This document shows, in pieces, positions 1 through 6,639 of a stretch of 30,199 bases of DNA (within the stretch, counting starts at the first letter, position 1; every line of letters starts with the position of its first letter). The notes under the pieces were generated by a model that was not told the DNA's origin, searched no databases, and worked only from the letters and a program-made list of their open reading frames with translations. Origin of the DNA: Enterococcus_E cecorum_C (GTDB lineage: Bacteria; Bacillota; Bacilli; Lactobacillales; Enterococcaceae); the NCBI RefSeq assembly GCF_052119425.1, contig NZ_JBQKFH010000031.1, forward strand, positions 1 through 30,199, written 5' to 3'. The position numbers and the translations under genes were made by a program.

Positions 1-24
1 CCGGTTCGATTCCGGTCCTCGGCA
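1..24 (+). tRNA. 3' end of tRNA-Leu (partial)
   Basis: Only the T arm (loop TTCGATT) and the 3' acceptor strand CCTCGGC with discriminator A lie in the window. This 3' half matches the Leu(TAA) tRNA of Bacilli as I remember it, and Leu precedes Arg-Pro-Ala in the Bacillus array order. The anticodon is outside the window, so the identity is inferred. Confidence 0.7.
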
Positions 25-35
25 TTCTTAGTAAT

Positions 36-109
36 GCGCCCATAGCTCAATTGGATAGAGTGTTTGACTACGGATCAAAAGGTTAGGGGTTCGACTCCTC
101 TTGGGCGCG
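36..109 (+). tRNA. tRNA-Arg(ACG)
   Basis: The acceptor stem GCGCCCA/TGGGCGC is complete. The anticodon stem TTTGA/TCAAA encloses loop CTACGGA with anticodon ACG. The discriminator is G. The 3' CCA is not encoded, as in every tRNA gene of this array. Confidence 0.97.
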
Positions 110-120
110 TAAGTAAATAA

Positions 121-194
121 CGGGAAGTAGCTCAGCTTGGTAGAGCACTTGGTTTGGGACCAAGGGGTCGCAGGTTCGAATCCTGTCTTCCCGA
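121..194 (+). tRNA. tRNA-Pro(TGG)
   Basis: Acceptor stem CGGGAAG/CTTCCCG; anticodon stem CTTGG/CCAAG around loop TTTGGGA with anticodon TGG; discriminator A. Confidence 0.97.
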
Positions 195-206
195 TAATGA
201 ATATAA

Positions 207-279
207 GGGGCCTTAGCTCAGCTGGGAGAGCGCCTGCTTTGCACGCAGGAGGTCAGCGGTTCGATCCCGCTAGGCTCCA
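207..279 (+). tRNA. tRNA-Ala(TGC)
   Basis: Acceptor stem GGGGCCT/AGGCTCC with one G-T wobble; anticodon stem CCTGC/GCAGG around TTTGCAC with anticodon TGC; discriminator A. Confidence 0.97.
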
Positions 280-300
280 TTCATTTGAAAAAATGAATAT

Positions 301-374
301 CGCGGTGTAGCTCAGCTGGCTAGAGCGTCCGGTTCATACCCGGGAGGTCGGGGGTTCGATCCCCTTCGCCGCGA
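301..374 (+). tRNA. elongator tRNA-Met(CAT)
   Basis: The CAT anticodon sits in loop TTCATAC. The acceptor stem CGCGGTG/CGCCGCG is fully paired, including C1-G72, so it lacks the initiator C1.A72 mismatch. It resembles the Bacillus elongator Met that follows Ala. It is one of three different CAT tRNAs here; the others are Ile2 and initiator Met. Confidence 0.88.
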
Positions 375-385
375 TTTAAGAGCCT

Positions 386-459
386 GGACCTTTAGCTCAG
401 TTGGTTAGAGCAGACGGCTCATAACCGTCCGGTCGTAGGTTCGAGTCCTACAAGGTCCA
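386..459 (+). tRNA. tRNA-Ile2(CAT, expected lysidine-modified)
   Basis: Acceptor stem GGACCTT/AAGGTCC; anticodon stem GACGG/CCGTC around CTCATAA. The body matches the Bacillus Ile2(CAU) tRNA, in which C34 is converted to lysidine so that AUA is read. The position after elongator Met and before Ser is also the Bacillus order. Ile2 rather than Met is inferred from this similarity. Confidence 0.85.
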
Positions 460-480
460 TTGGTGACATTGTACAGTTTC

Positions 481-570
481 GGAGGATTACCCAAGTCCGG
501 CTGAAGGGAACGGTCTTGAAAACCGTCAGGCGGGTAAAACCGTGCAAGGGTTCGAATCCCTTATCCTCCT
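481..570 (+). tRNA. tRNA-Ser(TGA), copy 1
   Basis: Acceptor stem GGAGGAT/ATCCTCC, anticodon stem ACGGT/ACCGT with loop CTTGAAA (TGA), and a long class II variable arm. The discriminator position is T rather than the G usual for serine tRNAs; copy 2 has the same base. It is the first gene of duplicated block A. Confidence 0.95.
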
Positions 571-580
571 TTCATATTAT

Positions 581-654
<74 letters not shown>

Positions 655-671
655 TTAAAAACTAAAATTAG

Positions 672-744
672 GGTTCCGTGGTGTAGGGGTTAACATGCCT
701 GCCTGTCACGCAGGAGATCGCGGGTTCAAATCCCGTCGGGACCG
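672..744 (+). tRNA. tRNA-Asp(GTC), copy 1
   Basis: Acceptor stem GGTTCCG/CGGGACC with one wobble; anticodon stem CCTGC/GCAGG around CTGTCAC; discriminator G. Confidence 0.96.
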
Positions 745-747
745 TAT

Positions 748-820
748 GGCTCGGTAGCTCAGTTGGTAGAGCAATGGATTGAAGCTCCATGTGTCGGCAG
801 TTCGATTCTGTCCCGCGCCA
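748..820 (+). tRNA. tRNA-Phe(GAA)
   Basis: Anticodon GAA lies in loop TTGAAGC with stem ATGGA/TCCAT. The acceptor strands GGCTCGG and CCGCGCC pair except for a T4.C69 mismatch. Position 37 is G instead of the usual A. It is the only Phe gene in the window; block B has no Phe between Asp and Gly. Confidence 0.93.
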
Positions 821-823
821 TTT

Positions 824-894
824 GCGGGTGTAGTTTAGTGGTAAAACTACAGCCTTCCAAGCTGTTGTCGCGAGTTCGATTCTCGTCACCCGCT
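824..894 (+). tRNA. tRNA-Gly(TCC), copy 1
   Basis: Acceptor stem GCGGGTG/CACCCGC; anticodon stem ACAGC/GCTGT around CTTCCAA (TCC); discriminator T. Confidence 0.96.
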
Positions 895-908
895 TTAGTT
901 TTTATTAT

Positions 909-982
<74 letters not shown>

Positions 983-990
983 TTTTTCTT

Positions 991-1062
991 GGTCCGTTGG
1001 TCAAGTGGTTAAGACACCGCCCTTTCACGGCGGTAACACGGGTTCGAATCCCGTACGGATCA
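991..1062 (+). tRNA. tRNA-Glu(TTC), copy 1
   Basis: Acceptor stem GGTCCGT/ACGGATC; anticodon stem CCGCC/GGCGG around CTTTCAC (TTC); discriminator A. It closes duplicated block A. Confidence 0.96.
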
Positions 1063-1070
1063 TATTTTTT

Positions 1071-1160
1071 GGAGGATTACCCAAGTCCGGCTGAAGGGAA
1101 CGGTCTTGAAAACCGTCAGGCGGGTAAAACCGTGCAAGGGTTCGAATCCCTTATCCTCCT
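1071..1160 (+). tRNA. tRNA-Ser(TGA), copy 2
   Basis: Identical over its length to the copy at 481-570, including the unusual discriminator T. It is the first gene of duplicated block B. Confidence 0.95.
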
Positions 1161-1170
1161 TTAACATTAT

Positions 1171-1244
<74 letters not shown>

Positions 1245-1259
1245 TTAAAACTAAATGAG

Positions 1260-1332
1260 GGTTCCGTGGTGTAGGGGTTAACATGCCTGCCTGTCACGCA
1301 GGAGATCGCGGGTTCAAATCCCGTCGGGACCG
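1260..1332 (+). tRNA. tRNA-Asp(GTC), copy 2
   Basis: Identical to the copy at 672-744. It is followed after only 4 bases by Gly, where block A has Phe in between. Confidence 0.96.
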
Positions 1333-1336
1333 CCAT

Positions 1337-1407
1337 GCGGGTGTAGTTTAGTGGTAAAACTACAGCCTTCCAAGCTGTTGTCGCGAGTTCGATTCTCGTC
1401 ACCCGCT
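1337..1407 (+). tRNA. tRNA-Gly(TCC), copy 2
   Basis: Identical to the copy at 824-894. The following T-rich spacer is also shared with block A. Confidence 0.96.
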
Positions 1408-1420
1408 TTAGTTTTATTAT

Positions 1421-1494
<74 letters not shown>

Positions 1495-1526
1495 TTTCAT
1501 ATCAATTACCATACATAATTGGTATT

Positions 1527-1614
1527 GGGGAAGTACTCAAGTGGCTGAAGAGGCGCCCCTGCTAAGGGTGTAGGTCGGGAAACTGGCGCGAGGGTTCAAA
1601 TCCCTCCTTCTCCG
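1527..1614 (+). tRNA. tRNA-Ser(GCT)
   Basis: Acceptor stem GGGGAAG/CTTCTCC with one G-T wobble; anticodon loop CTGCTAA (GCT) on stem CGCCC/GGGTG; long variable arm; normal serine discriminator G. It is present only in block B. Confidence 0.95.
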
Positions 1615-1623
1615 TAATATATT

Positions 1624-1695
1624 GGTCCGTTGGTCAAGTGGTTAAGACACCGCCCTTTCACGGCGGTAACACGGGTTCGAATCCCGTACGGATCA
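1624..1695 (+). tRNA. tRNA-Glu(TTC), copy 2
   Basis: Identical to the copy at 991-1062. It is the last gene of the array, directly before the terminator. Confidence 0.96.
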
Positions 1696-1702
1696 TGCAT
1701 TG

Positions 1703-1733
1703 GAAGTGATGGCTATATCACTTCTATTTTTTT
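1703..1733 (+). terminator. Rho-independent terminator of the tRNA array
   Basis: An 8-bp perfect stem, GAAGTGAT / ATCACTTC with a 6-base loop, is followed by a T-rich tail (TATTTTTTT). It lies 8 bases after the last tRNA. The rest of the stretch to about 1909 shows no convincing gene. Confidence 0.9.
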
Positions 1734-1909
1734 ATCCACAAATGTAAACGTTTTAACAAAACAAAAATATTGCCTCGAAGATAGGATGATTTTATCAGCG
1801 AGCGTGGTACTAGTAATGAGTGCAAATTTAAAACGTCTGAATTCTATGGTAGAAAATTCAATTGGAAAGAAAATCCATCTGGGGACTGAAGGAAGCTTGG
1901 TATGAAGCA

Positions 1910-1918
1910 TGATATACT
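1910..1918 (+). promoter_or_regulatory. extended -10 promoter (TGATATACT)
   Basis: A TGN-TATACT extended -10 lies 32 bases before the ATG at 1951. I see no good -35. The expected start point near 1925 leaves no room for a ribosome site before the ATG at 1933, which supports the start at 1951. Confidence 0.55.
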
Positions 1919-1950
1919 TTAGTTAAGAGAAAATGAAAGAAGTGAGCGTT

Positions 1951-2148
1951 ATGCGTATTTTTGCATATATCTTATTAGCTCTTGGGATGTACGAAGCTTA
2001 TTTTGTCTCAAAAGCAATTTGTCTGGAAAAGAATGGACAAAAACAAGAAGTAGCTATAGCCTTACCATTGGGGATTCCTCAGGGTTTGATGTTTGTGGTT
2101 TTGATGTTCTTGCTAGGGATTAGTTTTCTATTACCTAGCTGTTGGTAA
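1951..2148 (+). CDS. small two-helix membrane protein, unknown function
   Basis: Encodes 65 residues starting MRIFAYILL. Two hydrophobic stretches, about residues 2-20 and 40-62, are joined by a short charged loop with a KNGQKQE segment. It is therefore probably a two-pass inner-membrane protein with both ends on the same side. I chose the ATG at 1951 because GAAGTGAG lies just upstream and the predicted transcript starts only about 8 bases before the alternative ATG at 1933. Its stop codon TAA overlaps the ATG of the next gene (TAATG), so the two are probably co-translated. I do not recognise the family. Confidence 0.65.
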   Translation: MRIFAYILLALGMYEAYFVSKAICLEKNGQKQEVAIALPLGIPQGLMFVVLMFLLGISFLLPSCW

Positions 2149-2489
2149 TGAAATCGAAATGGGGCAATGAAATGTCTGAAATGAAATTGGGTATTCGTTA
2201 TCTTGAAGCGTTGCAAAAAGCATTTAGTCATCGTTTGTTGCAGACAAGTGATGAAATCAAGTTTGCTGAAAGTTTAAAGGATTGTTTACAACAAGTGAAG
2301 CAACGAGAAAAAGTAGATAATCGCTACTATGTTTCCTTAGAACGTTTTTATCAACAAGCAAGTCTTTTGAGTGGGTTATCGACTTTACAATTATCAGATG
2401 AGGAAAAGCAACATTGGTTAGCTTTTAGAAAATGGCATGAAGAAATGGTTAAACCTAATCTACACTTATATGGTCCAGTAATCATCTAA
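2148..2489 (+). CDS. small soluble alpha-helical protein, unknown function
   Basis: Encodes about 113 residues from the ATG at 2148, which overlaps the preceding stop (TAATG). Alternative starts are a TTG at 2142 and an ATG at 2172 (MSEMKL), the latter preceded by GGGG at a reasonable distance. The composition is charged and Leu/Gln-rich with no membrane helix. It looks like a small helical bundle: helices around LGIRYLEALQKAF, SDEIKFAESLKDCLQQV and NRYYVSLERFYQQASLL, then a Trp-containing tail. The size and fold resemble small bacteriocin-immunity-like bundles, but I see no specific motif and make no functional call. It is followed by a strong terminator and is probably the second gene of a two-gene unit. 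Confidence 0.6.
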   Translation: MKSKWGNEMSEMKLGIRYLEALQKAFSHRLLQTSDEIKFAESLKDCLQQVKQREKVDNRYYVSLERFYQQASLLSGLSTLQLSDEEKQHWLAFRKWHEEMVKPNLHLYGPVII

Positions 2490-2490
2490 C

Positions 2491-2526
2491 AAAGAGCACG
2501 TTAGTCTAAATCTAGCGTGCTCTTTT
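2491..2526. terminator. bidirectional terminator between convergent genes
   Basis: The 13-bp stem starting AAGAGCACG (one T.G wobble) has a 7-base loop and is flanked by an A-run on one side and a T-run on the other. It can end the small + strand operon and the minus-strand response regulator, whose TAA stop is partly inside the hairpin foot. Confidence 0.85.
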
Positions 2527-3229
2527 AAGTTTCTAGTTTGTTGAGAAAAGTGGGAATTTGACTTTCTTGCAAGTGATAGCGTTGATAAGGTCGTCCCACT
2601 TTGAGATAGATGGTTTCGCTAGTCAGGATTTGATGTTGCTCGAGAAATTGGATATATTTACGAATCGAGACATGGGAAAGGGATAACTCAGCAGCCAATT
2701 CCTGAATAGTAAAGCTTGTTTGGCGATTTTTTAGATGATTGAGAATCTGGATTAAGGTATCTTTGCTCAAGCCTTTTTCGATTTCAATAGTAGTTTGACT
2801 CGTAACGGCAGGCTGGAAAAGTGCATCTAGACTGGCCTGGTCGATGAATTCTTGTTGCAGCATGCTTCGTTTTTGTTGCCACTTCTGGATTGCTTGCTGG
2901 AATCGTTCGAAGGTAAAGGGTTTAATTAGATAATCAATCACGCCAGCTTGCAAGGCTTGTTGGGCGAATTGGCTCTGAGTCGCGGCACTAATAATAATTA
3001 CATCCGGAACCTTTGAAAGCCCATCGATTTCACTTAATAAATCTAATCCATGCGCCCCATTTAGATGAATATCTAGTAAAATTAGGTCGATATCCTCGTT
3101 CTTTAAATATTGCCGTGCTTCATCTAAGTCTTTGCCGCCCACGATTTGATAGGTCGCATCAATTTTGTGTAAATAGCCTTGATGAATGCGCTGAATCATA
3201 GGCTCATCTTCAACCATTAATATCTTCAT
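2525..3229 (-). CDS. CitB/DcuR-family response regulator
   Basis: Encodes 234 residues. The receiver domain (about 1-120) has acidic residues E7/D8, phospho-acceptor D53 in LILLDIHLNG, the S81 switch position and K103 in YLIKPF. A linker is followed by a C-terminal DNA-binding region (about 150-225) with an HTH of the type FTIQELAAELSLSHVSIRKYIQFLEQ and the GRPYQRYHL wing typical of the CitT/DcuR/MalR group. These regulators act with CitA/DcuS kinases on di- and tricarboxylate genes. Its start overlaps the end of the kinase gene by 4 bases, so the pair is translationally coupled. The divergent fumarate reductase gene is the obvious candidate target (inference). Confidence 0.9.
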   Translation of the reverse strand: MKILMVEDEPMIQRIHQGYLHKIDATYQIVGGKDLDEARQYLKNEDIDLILLDIHLNGAHGLDLLSEIDGLSKVPDVIIISAATQSQFAQQALQAGVIDYLIKPFTFERFQQAIQKWQQKRSMLQQEFIDQASLDALFQPAVTSQTTIEIEKGLSKDTLIQILNHLKNRQTSFTIQELAAELSLSHVSIRKYIQFLEQHQILTSETIYLKVGRPYQRYHLQESQIPTFLNKLET

Positions 3230-4746
3230 AAAATCCTCTTTTCTGTTATAAATTGAATCTCTAAATGAGTATCTTTGCGGTGTAATTGCATCTGGGTGTG
3301 TTCCTCATTTAGGATTTGTTGGAAAAATGCTTCACTTAATTTGTTTTGATAATCTTCAAGCTTTTGCGCACTGGCTTGAATCATCATAGTAAGAGTGAGT
3401 GTTTGTGCGTCCTCTTGTAATTGTACCGCTAACTTCTCTGGGTAAGTTTGACTGAAGATTTGTTGTGGATAGCGATAAATTTTTAAGAGATTCAGCATGG
3501 TTTGACTATCGGTAAATGCTGAAATTTCCTCTAAAATATCAAACTCGCTTACAACTTTAGCTTCAAGAAGTTGTTGCTGCCAATCTACTAAGAAGCTTGC
3601 TAATATCGGATTTTTCACCAATAAGCTGACTTTTTCGCTAAAAGCCTGTGTCATGTCTAATTGTTGCGCTAGAAAATCTTTCAATTGCTCATATTCGCCC
3701 AATTCTGTTAACCCGTATAAAATATGCATCTGGTTGAGATAATCATGGGTATGAGTTTGCAAGGTTTTCACAAATTGCTGAGTCGATTGCAGTTGATGCG
3801 CCAAAAATAGAGTTTCAGTCGCGTTTTTTAGTACAACCAAATGTCCGACCAACTTACCTTTTACTTCAATTGGTGCAATCGAAACAAAGTAAGCTTGTCC
3901 GTTTTGCTGATAATATTGTTCTTGACGTTTATGAAAATCAAGTTGCGAGGAATCTTGAATCAAGGTACTCCAGGGATGTCCGATTAAACTTTGCTTAAAA
4001 AATCCGAGTTGTTGCGCTAAATGTTCAGCCTGATGATTGGCTAGTAAAATATTTTGATTCAAATCAAGAACTAAGACGATATCTTTGGTTTCATTAATCA
4101 TGGCATTGCGTTCTTCTAAAAGACGGGCAATTTCTTTGGGTTCAAGATTGTGTAGTTGTCCCTTGAGATGATAGGCCAGCCCAAAAGCGACCCCTAGACC
4201 AATCAAAAGACTCAGTAAAAGACTCCATTGATAATCATGCAGCGTTTGGCGAACCATTTGCTTTAGACTAACCAACTTAATGCCCAGTGCGACAACGCCA
4301 ATTTGCTTACCTTGATGCTTCACAGGCACAAAGACGCGTAACGACCGCCCCAGAGAACCTCTACTGATAGAATGAGTAATTTTCCCTTGCAAGGCTTGCT
4401 TTTCGTCGCCTCCTTCAAAACTTTGCCCAATTTTATCTGGATTAGGGTGCGTGAGGCGGATGCTATGATTATCCATCAGAACAATGAAATCCAGATGGTG
4501 ATTTTTCGTGATTTGTAACAATTTTCGCTGCAAAGGTGGTGGGGCTTGTTTTTGTTCTAAGGCTGAAATGATATCCTCTTGTTTAGCGAGTTCGTGACCA
4601 AGCGTAGTGAGATTGTCGATTTGTTGCGTTTGAGTTTGCTTGGTGACATCACGCATTAAAAATAGATAAAAACTCGTAGCTAAAACTAGAATCACCCCGA
4701 TAAAAGTCAGTGATAAAAGCGTAAATAAGCGAATTCCTTTCTTCAT
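3226..4746 (-). CDS. CitA/DcuS-family sensor kinase with degenerate ATPase domain
   Basis: Encodes 506 residues from the ATG at 4746, chosen because GGGAGG lies 5 bases upstream; the upstream ATG at 4767 has no ribosome site. Numbering here is from that upstream Met. The order is TM1 (13-37), an extracytoplasmic sensor of about 140 residues of the DcuS/CitA type, TM2 (181-200), a cytoplasmic PAS domain (about 215-315) and a SpoOB-type dimerization helix with H341 in HDYLNQMHILYGL. The C-terminal region (about 390-510) stands where the HATPase domain should be. I cannot find an N box with the Asn pair, a DxGxG box or an RGxGL box; MLNLLKIY and TLTLTMMIQAS look like eroded remnants. The frame is open throughout, so this is not a simple frameshift. 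It may be a phosphatase-only or ligand-responsive pseudokinase. Confidence 0.85.
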   Translation of the reverse strand: MKKGIRLFTLLSLTFIGVILVLATSFYLFLMRDVTKQTQTQQIDNLTTLGHELAKQEDIISALEQKQAPPPLQRKLLQITKNHHLDFIVLMDNHSIRLTHPNPDKIGQSFEGGDEKQALQGKITHSISRGSLGRSLRVFVPVKHQGKQIGVVALGIKLVSLKQMVRQTLHDYQWSLLLSLLIGLGVAFGLAYHLKGQLHNLEPKEIARLLEERNAMINETKDIVLVLDLNQNILLANHQAEHLAQQLGFFKQSLIGHPWSTLIQDSSQLDFHKRQEQYYQQNGQAYFVSIAPIEVKGKLVGHLVVLKNATETLFLAHQLQSTQQFVKTLQTHTHDYLNQMHILYGLTELGEYEQLKDFLAQQLDMTQAFSEKVSLLVKNPILASFLVDWQQQLLEAKVVSEFDILEEISAFTDSQTMLNLLKIYRYPQQIFSQTYPEKLAVQLQEDAQTLTLTMMIQASAQKLEDYQNKLSEAFFQQILNEEHTQMQLHRKDTHLEIQFITEKRIL

Positions 4747-4768
4747 GTTTACCTCCCATTTCCTCATT

Positions 4769-4774
4769 AGTATA
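4769..4774 (-). promoter_or_regulatory. extended -10 promoter of the two-component operon
   Basis: The minus strand reads TGT-TATACT. The expected start point near 4762 leaves the SD and ATG at 4746 in the message but excludes the upstream ATG at 4767. The -35 is weak. Confidence 0.5.
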
Positions 4775-4905
4775 ACATAAGCAGCAACGTACTTAAATTA
4801 ATTAAAAAAACTTCCCGAATATACTTGTAACCGTTAAACTAAGGATAGTTGTGCTGTCGAGATATTTGTGAAAGATAGCGCAAAAAGATGAAGGGGGAAA
4901 TCTCA

Positions 4906-6411
4906 ATGAAAAAGTGGCTTTCAATTAGCTTATTAGCATGTTCAGCCTTACTTTTAACAGCATGTAACTCAGGAAAAAGCACGCAAACAAAGAGCACGAC
5001 AACACAAAGCTCACAAGTAACATCTAGTGCTTCTAAAAACGGATATACCGATCCAAAAGAATTAAAGGATAGCTATGATGTGATTATTGTCGGAGCTGGT
5101 GGTGCAGGAATGACCGCAGCGATTGAAGCCAAAGATGCTGGTTTAAATCCGGTTATCTTTGAAAAAATGCCGGTTGCAGGCGGAAACACATCCAAATCAT
5201 CAAGTGGGATGAATGCAGCGGGTTCAAAATTCCAAAAAGCTCAAGGAATTAACGATACGACAGATGCTTTTTACGAAGAAACGCTAAAAGGTGGTAAAGG
5301 CACAAACGATAAAGAATTATTGCGTTATTTTGTTGATCATTCAGCTGAAGCCATTGATTGGTTAGACCAAAATGGCATCAAATTAGATAACTTAACCATT
5401 ACCGGTGGGATGAGTGTGAAACGTACACATCGTCCAACAGATGGTTCAGCAATCGGCGGGTATCTAGTAAAAGGTTTGGAACGCAATGTCGCTGAACGTA
5501 AAATTCCAATCTTTGTGAATGCGGATGTAAAAGACATTCATGCGGACAATGGTGTAGTTGATGGTGTGAAAGTTCAAATTCAAGGCGAAAAAGCAAAAAA
5601 TATCAAAGCTAAAGCTGTAATCGTGACGACAGGTGGTTATGGCGCAAGTAAAGAAATTTTAGCTAAATATCGCCCTGATTTGAAAGATTATGTGACAACC
5701 AACTCTAAAGGTACAACGGGTGATGGGATTGCTTTAGTAGAAAAACTTGGCGGTCAAATCATTGATATGGATAAAGTGCAAATCCACCCAACTGTTAACC
5801 AAGAAAAAGGAATTTTAATTGGAGAAGCAGTACGTGGGGAAGGTGCGATTTTAGTTGATGATGAAGGAAATCGCTTTGTGAATGAAATGGATACGCGTGA
5901 TAAAGTTTCGGCTGCAATCAATGGCTTACCGAAAAAACGTGCTTATCTTATCTTTGACCAAGGTGTAAGAAGCCGAGCAACTGCGATTGAATTCTATGCC
6001 AAACAAGGTTATGTCAAAGAAGGCAAGACGGTGGCTGATTTAGCGAAAACAATCAAAGTACCAAAAGCCAACTTAGAAAAAGCTGTTGCAAATTGGAATA
6101 AGGCGGTTGAAAGCAAACAAGATAGTGAATTTAACCGTACAACAGCGATGGAGCATACTTTATCTACACCTAATTACTATGCGATTCAAATCGCCCCAGG
6201 TGTCCACTACTCAATGGGTGGGGTAAAGATTAACACCAATACTGAAGTGTTAAACAAAGATAACCAACCAATTAAAGGATTATATGTGGCTGGTGAATTA
6301 GTAGGTGGCTTACATGGTGATAACCGAATCGGCGGTAACTCAGTAGCAGATATCGTGATTTTCGGTCGTCAAGCTGGACAACAAGCCGCAGCATTCGTCA
6401 AAGCACAATAA
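4906..6411 (+). CDS. surface lipoprotein fumarate reductase (FAD flavoprotein)
   Basis: Encodes 501 residues from the ATG at 4906, which has AAGGGGGA upstream; the in-frame ATG at 4888 has none. A lipoprotein signal peptide ends at LLTAC with C20, followed by a Ser/Thr-rich tether to about residue 45. The rest is a flavocytochrome c/FAD_binding_2 reductase. It has dinucleotide motif VGAGGAG (62-68) and the complete catalytic set in the spacing of Shewanella Fcc3: H294 (QIHPT), E307/R310 (EAVRGEG), R331 (MDTRD), H434 (VHYSMGG) and R474 (NRIGGNS). It therefore should reduce fumarate, with methacrylate- or urocanate-type substrates possible. There is no heme domain and no FMN_bind domain. Being outside the cell it must receive electrons from a quinol or extracellular flavin route encoded elsewhere. 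The divergent two-component system probably controls it (inference). Confidence 0.9.
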   Translation: MKKWLSISLLACSALLLTACNSGKSTQTKSTTTQSSQVTSSASKNGYTDPKELKDSYDVIIVGAGGAGMTAAIEAKDAGLNPVIFEKMPVAGGNTSKSSSGMNAAGSKFQKAQGINDTTDAFYEETLKGGKGTNDKELLRYFVDHSAEAIDWLDQNGIKLDNLTITGGMSVKRTHRPTDGSAIGGYLVKGLERNVAERKIPIFVNADVKDIHADNGVVDGVKVQIQGEKAKNIKAKAVIVTTGGYGASKEILAKYRPDLKDYVTTNSKGTTGDGIALVEKLGGQIIDMDKVQIHPTVNQEKGILIGEAVRGEGAILVDDEGNRFVNEMDTRDKVSAAINGLPKKRAYLIFDQGVRSRATAIEFYAKQGYVKEGKTVADLAKTIKVPKANLEKAVANWNKAVESKQDSEFNRTTAMEHTLSTPNYYAIQIAPGVHYSMGGVKINTNTEVLNKDNQPIKGLYVAGELVGGLHGDNRIGGNSVADIVIFGRQAGQQAAAFVKAQ

Positions 6412-6435
6412 TCATAAACTTCATTTTCATTGCAA

Positions 6436-6473
6436 AAAAGACCAAGCAGATAATTAGGTTTGCTTGGTCTTTT
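6436..6473 (+). terminator. Rho-independent terminator after fumarate reductase
   Basis: A 13-bp perfect stem from AAAAGACCAAGCA to its complement has a 12-base loop and ends in TTTT. Confidence 0.88.
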
Positions 6474-6550
6474 CCCGTTATCCGTGATTGTTTCCATCTA
6501 TCACAGTTTGATTACAATTTGAAAAAAGTGCTTTCCTTTTAGGTTAAATC

Positions 6551-6559
6551 TGCTATAAT
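6551..6559 (+). promoter_or_regulatory. metK: metK promoter, extended -10 (TGCTATAAT)
   Basis: A TGN extension directly precedes a consensus TATAAT, 14 bases before the riboswitch. The -35 region is poor, which is usual for extended -10 promoters. Confidence 0.7.
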
Positions 6560-6572
6560 ACTATCGTTGCAA

Positions 6573-6633
6573 GTTCCCGAAAGGATTCGCCTCTTTGCGA
6601 AGATGCCTTGTAACCGAATAATTTTAGGGGGAA
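6573..6633 (+). ncRNA. S(MK)-box (SAM-III) riboswitch
   Basis: The leader has the sequence GTTCCCGAAAGGAT, a small hairpin (TTCGC/GCGAA), then GATGCCTTGTAACCGA and the ribosome site AGGGGGAA. This is the conserved S(MK) arrangement known from lactobacillales metK genes. TTCCC (6574-6578) can pair with GGGAA (6629-6633) and bury the Shine-Dalgarno sequence when SAM is bound. Translation of metK would thus be shut off by its own product. Established family, recognised from conserved sequence. Confidence 0.93.
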
Positions 6634-6639
6634 TACTTC

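Noticed and set aside
1743..1760. cre-like TGTAAACGTTTTAA after the tRNA terminator
   Set aside because: Differs at a key position, and the promoter of the following gene lies about 150 bases away; no clear target.
1630..1905. Plus-strand open frame after the last tRNA
   Set aside because: It starts inside tRNA-Glu and crosses the terminator, with no SD and no coding character.
3013..3201. Open frame opposite the response regulator gene
   Set aside because: Antisense shadow of a clear receiver domain; no SD.
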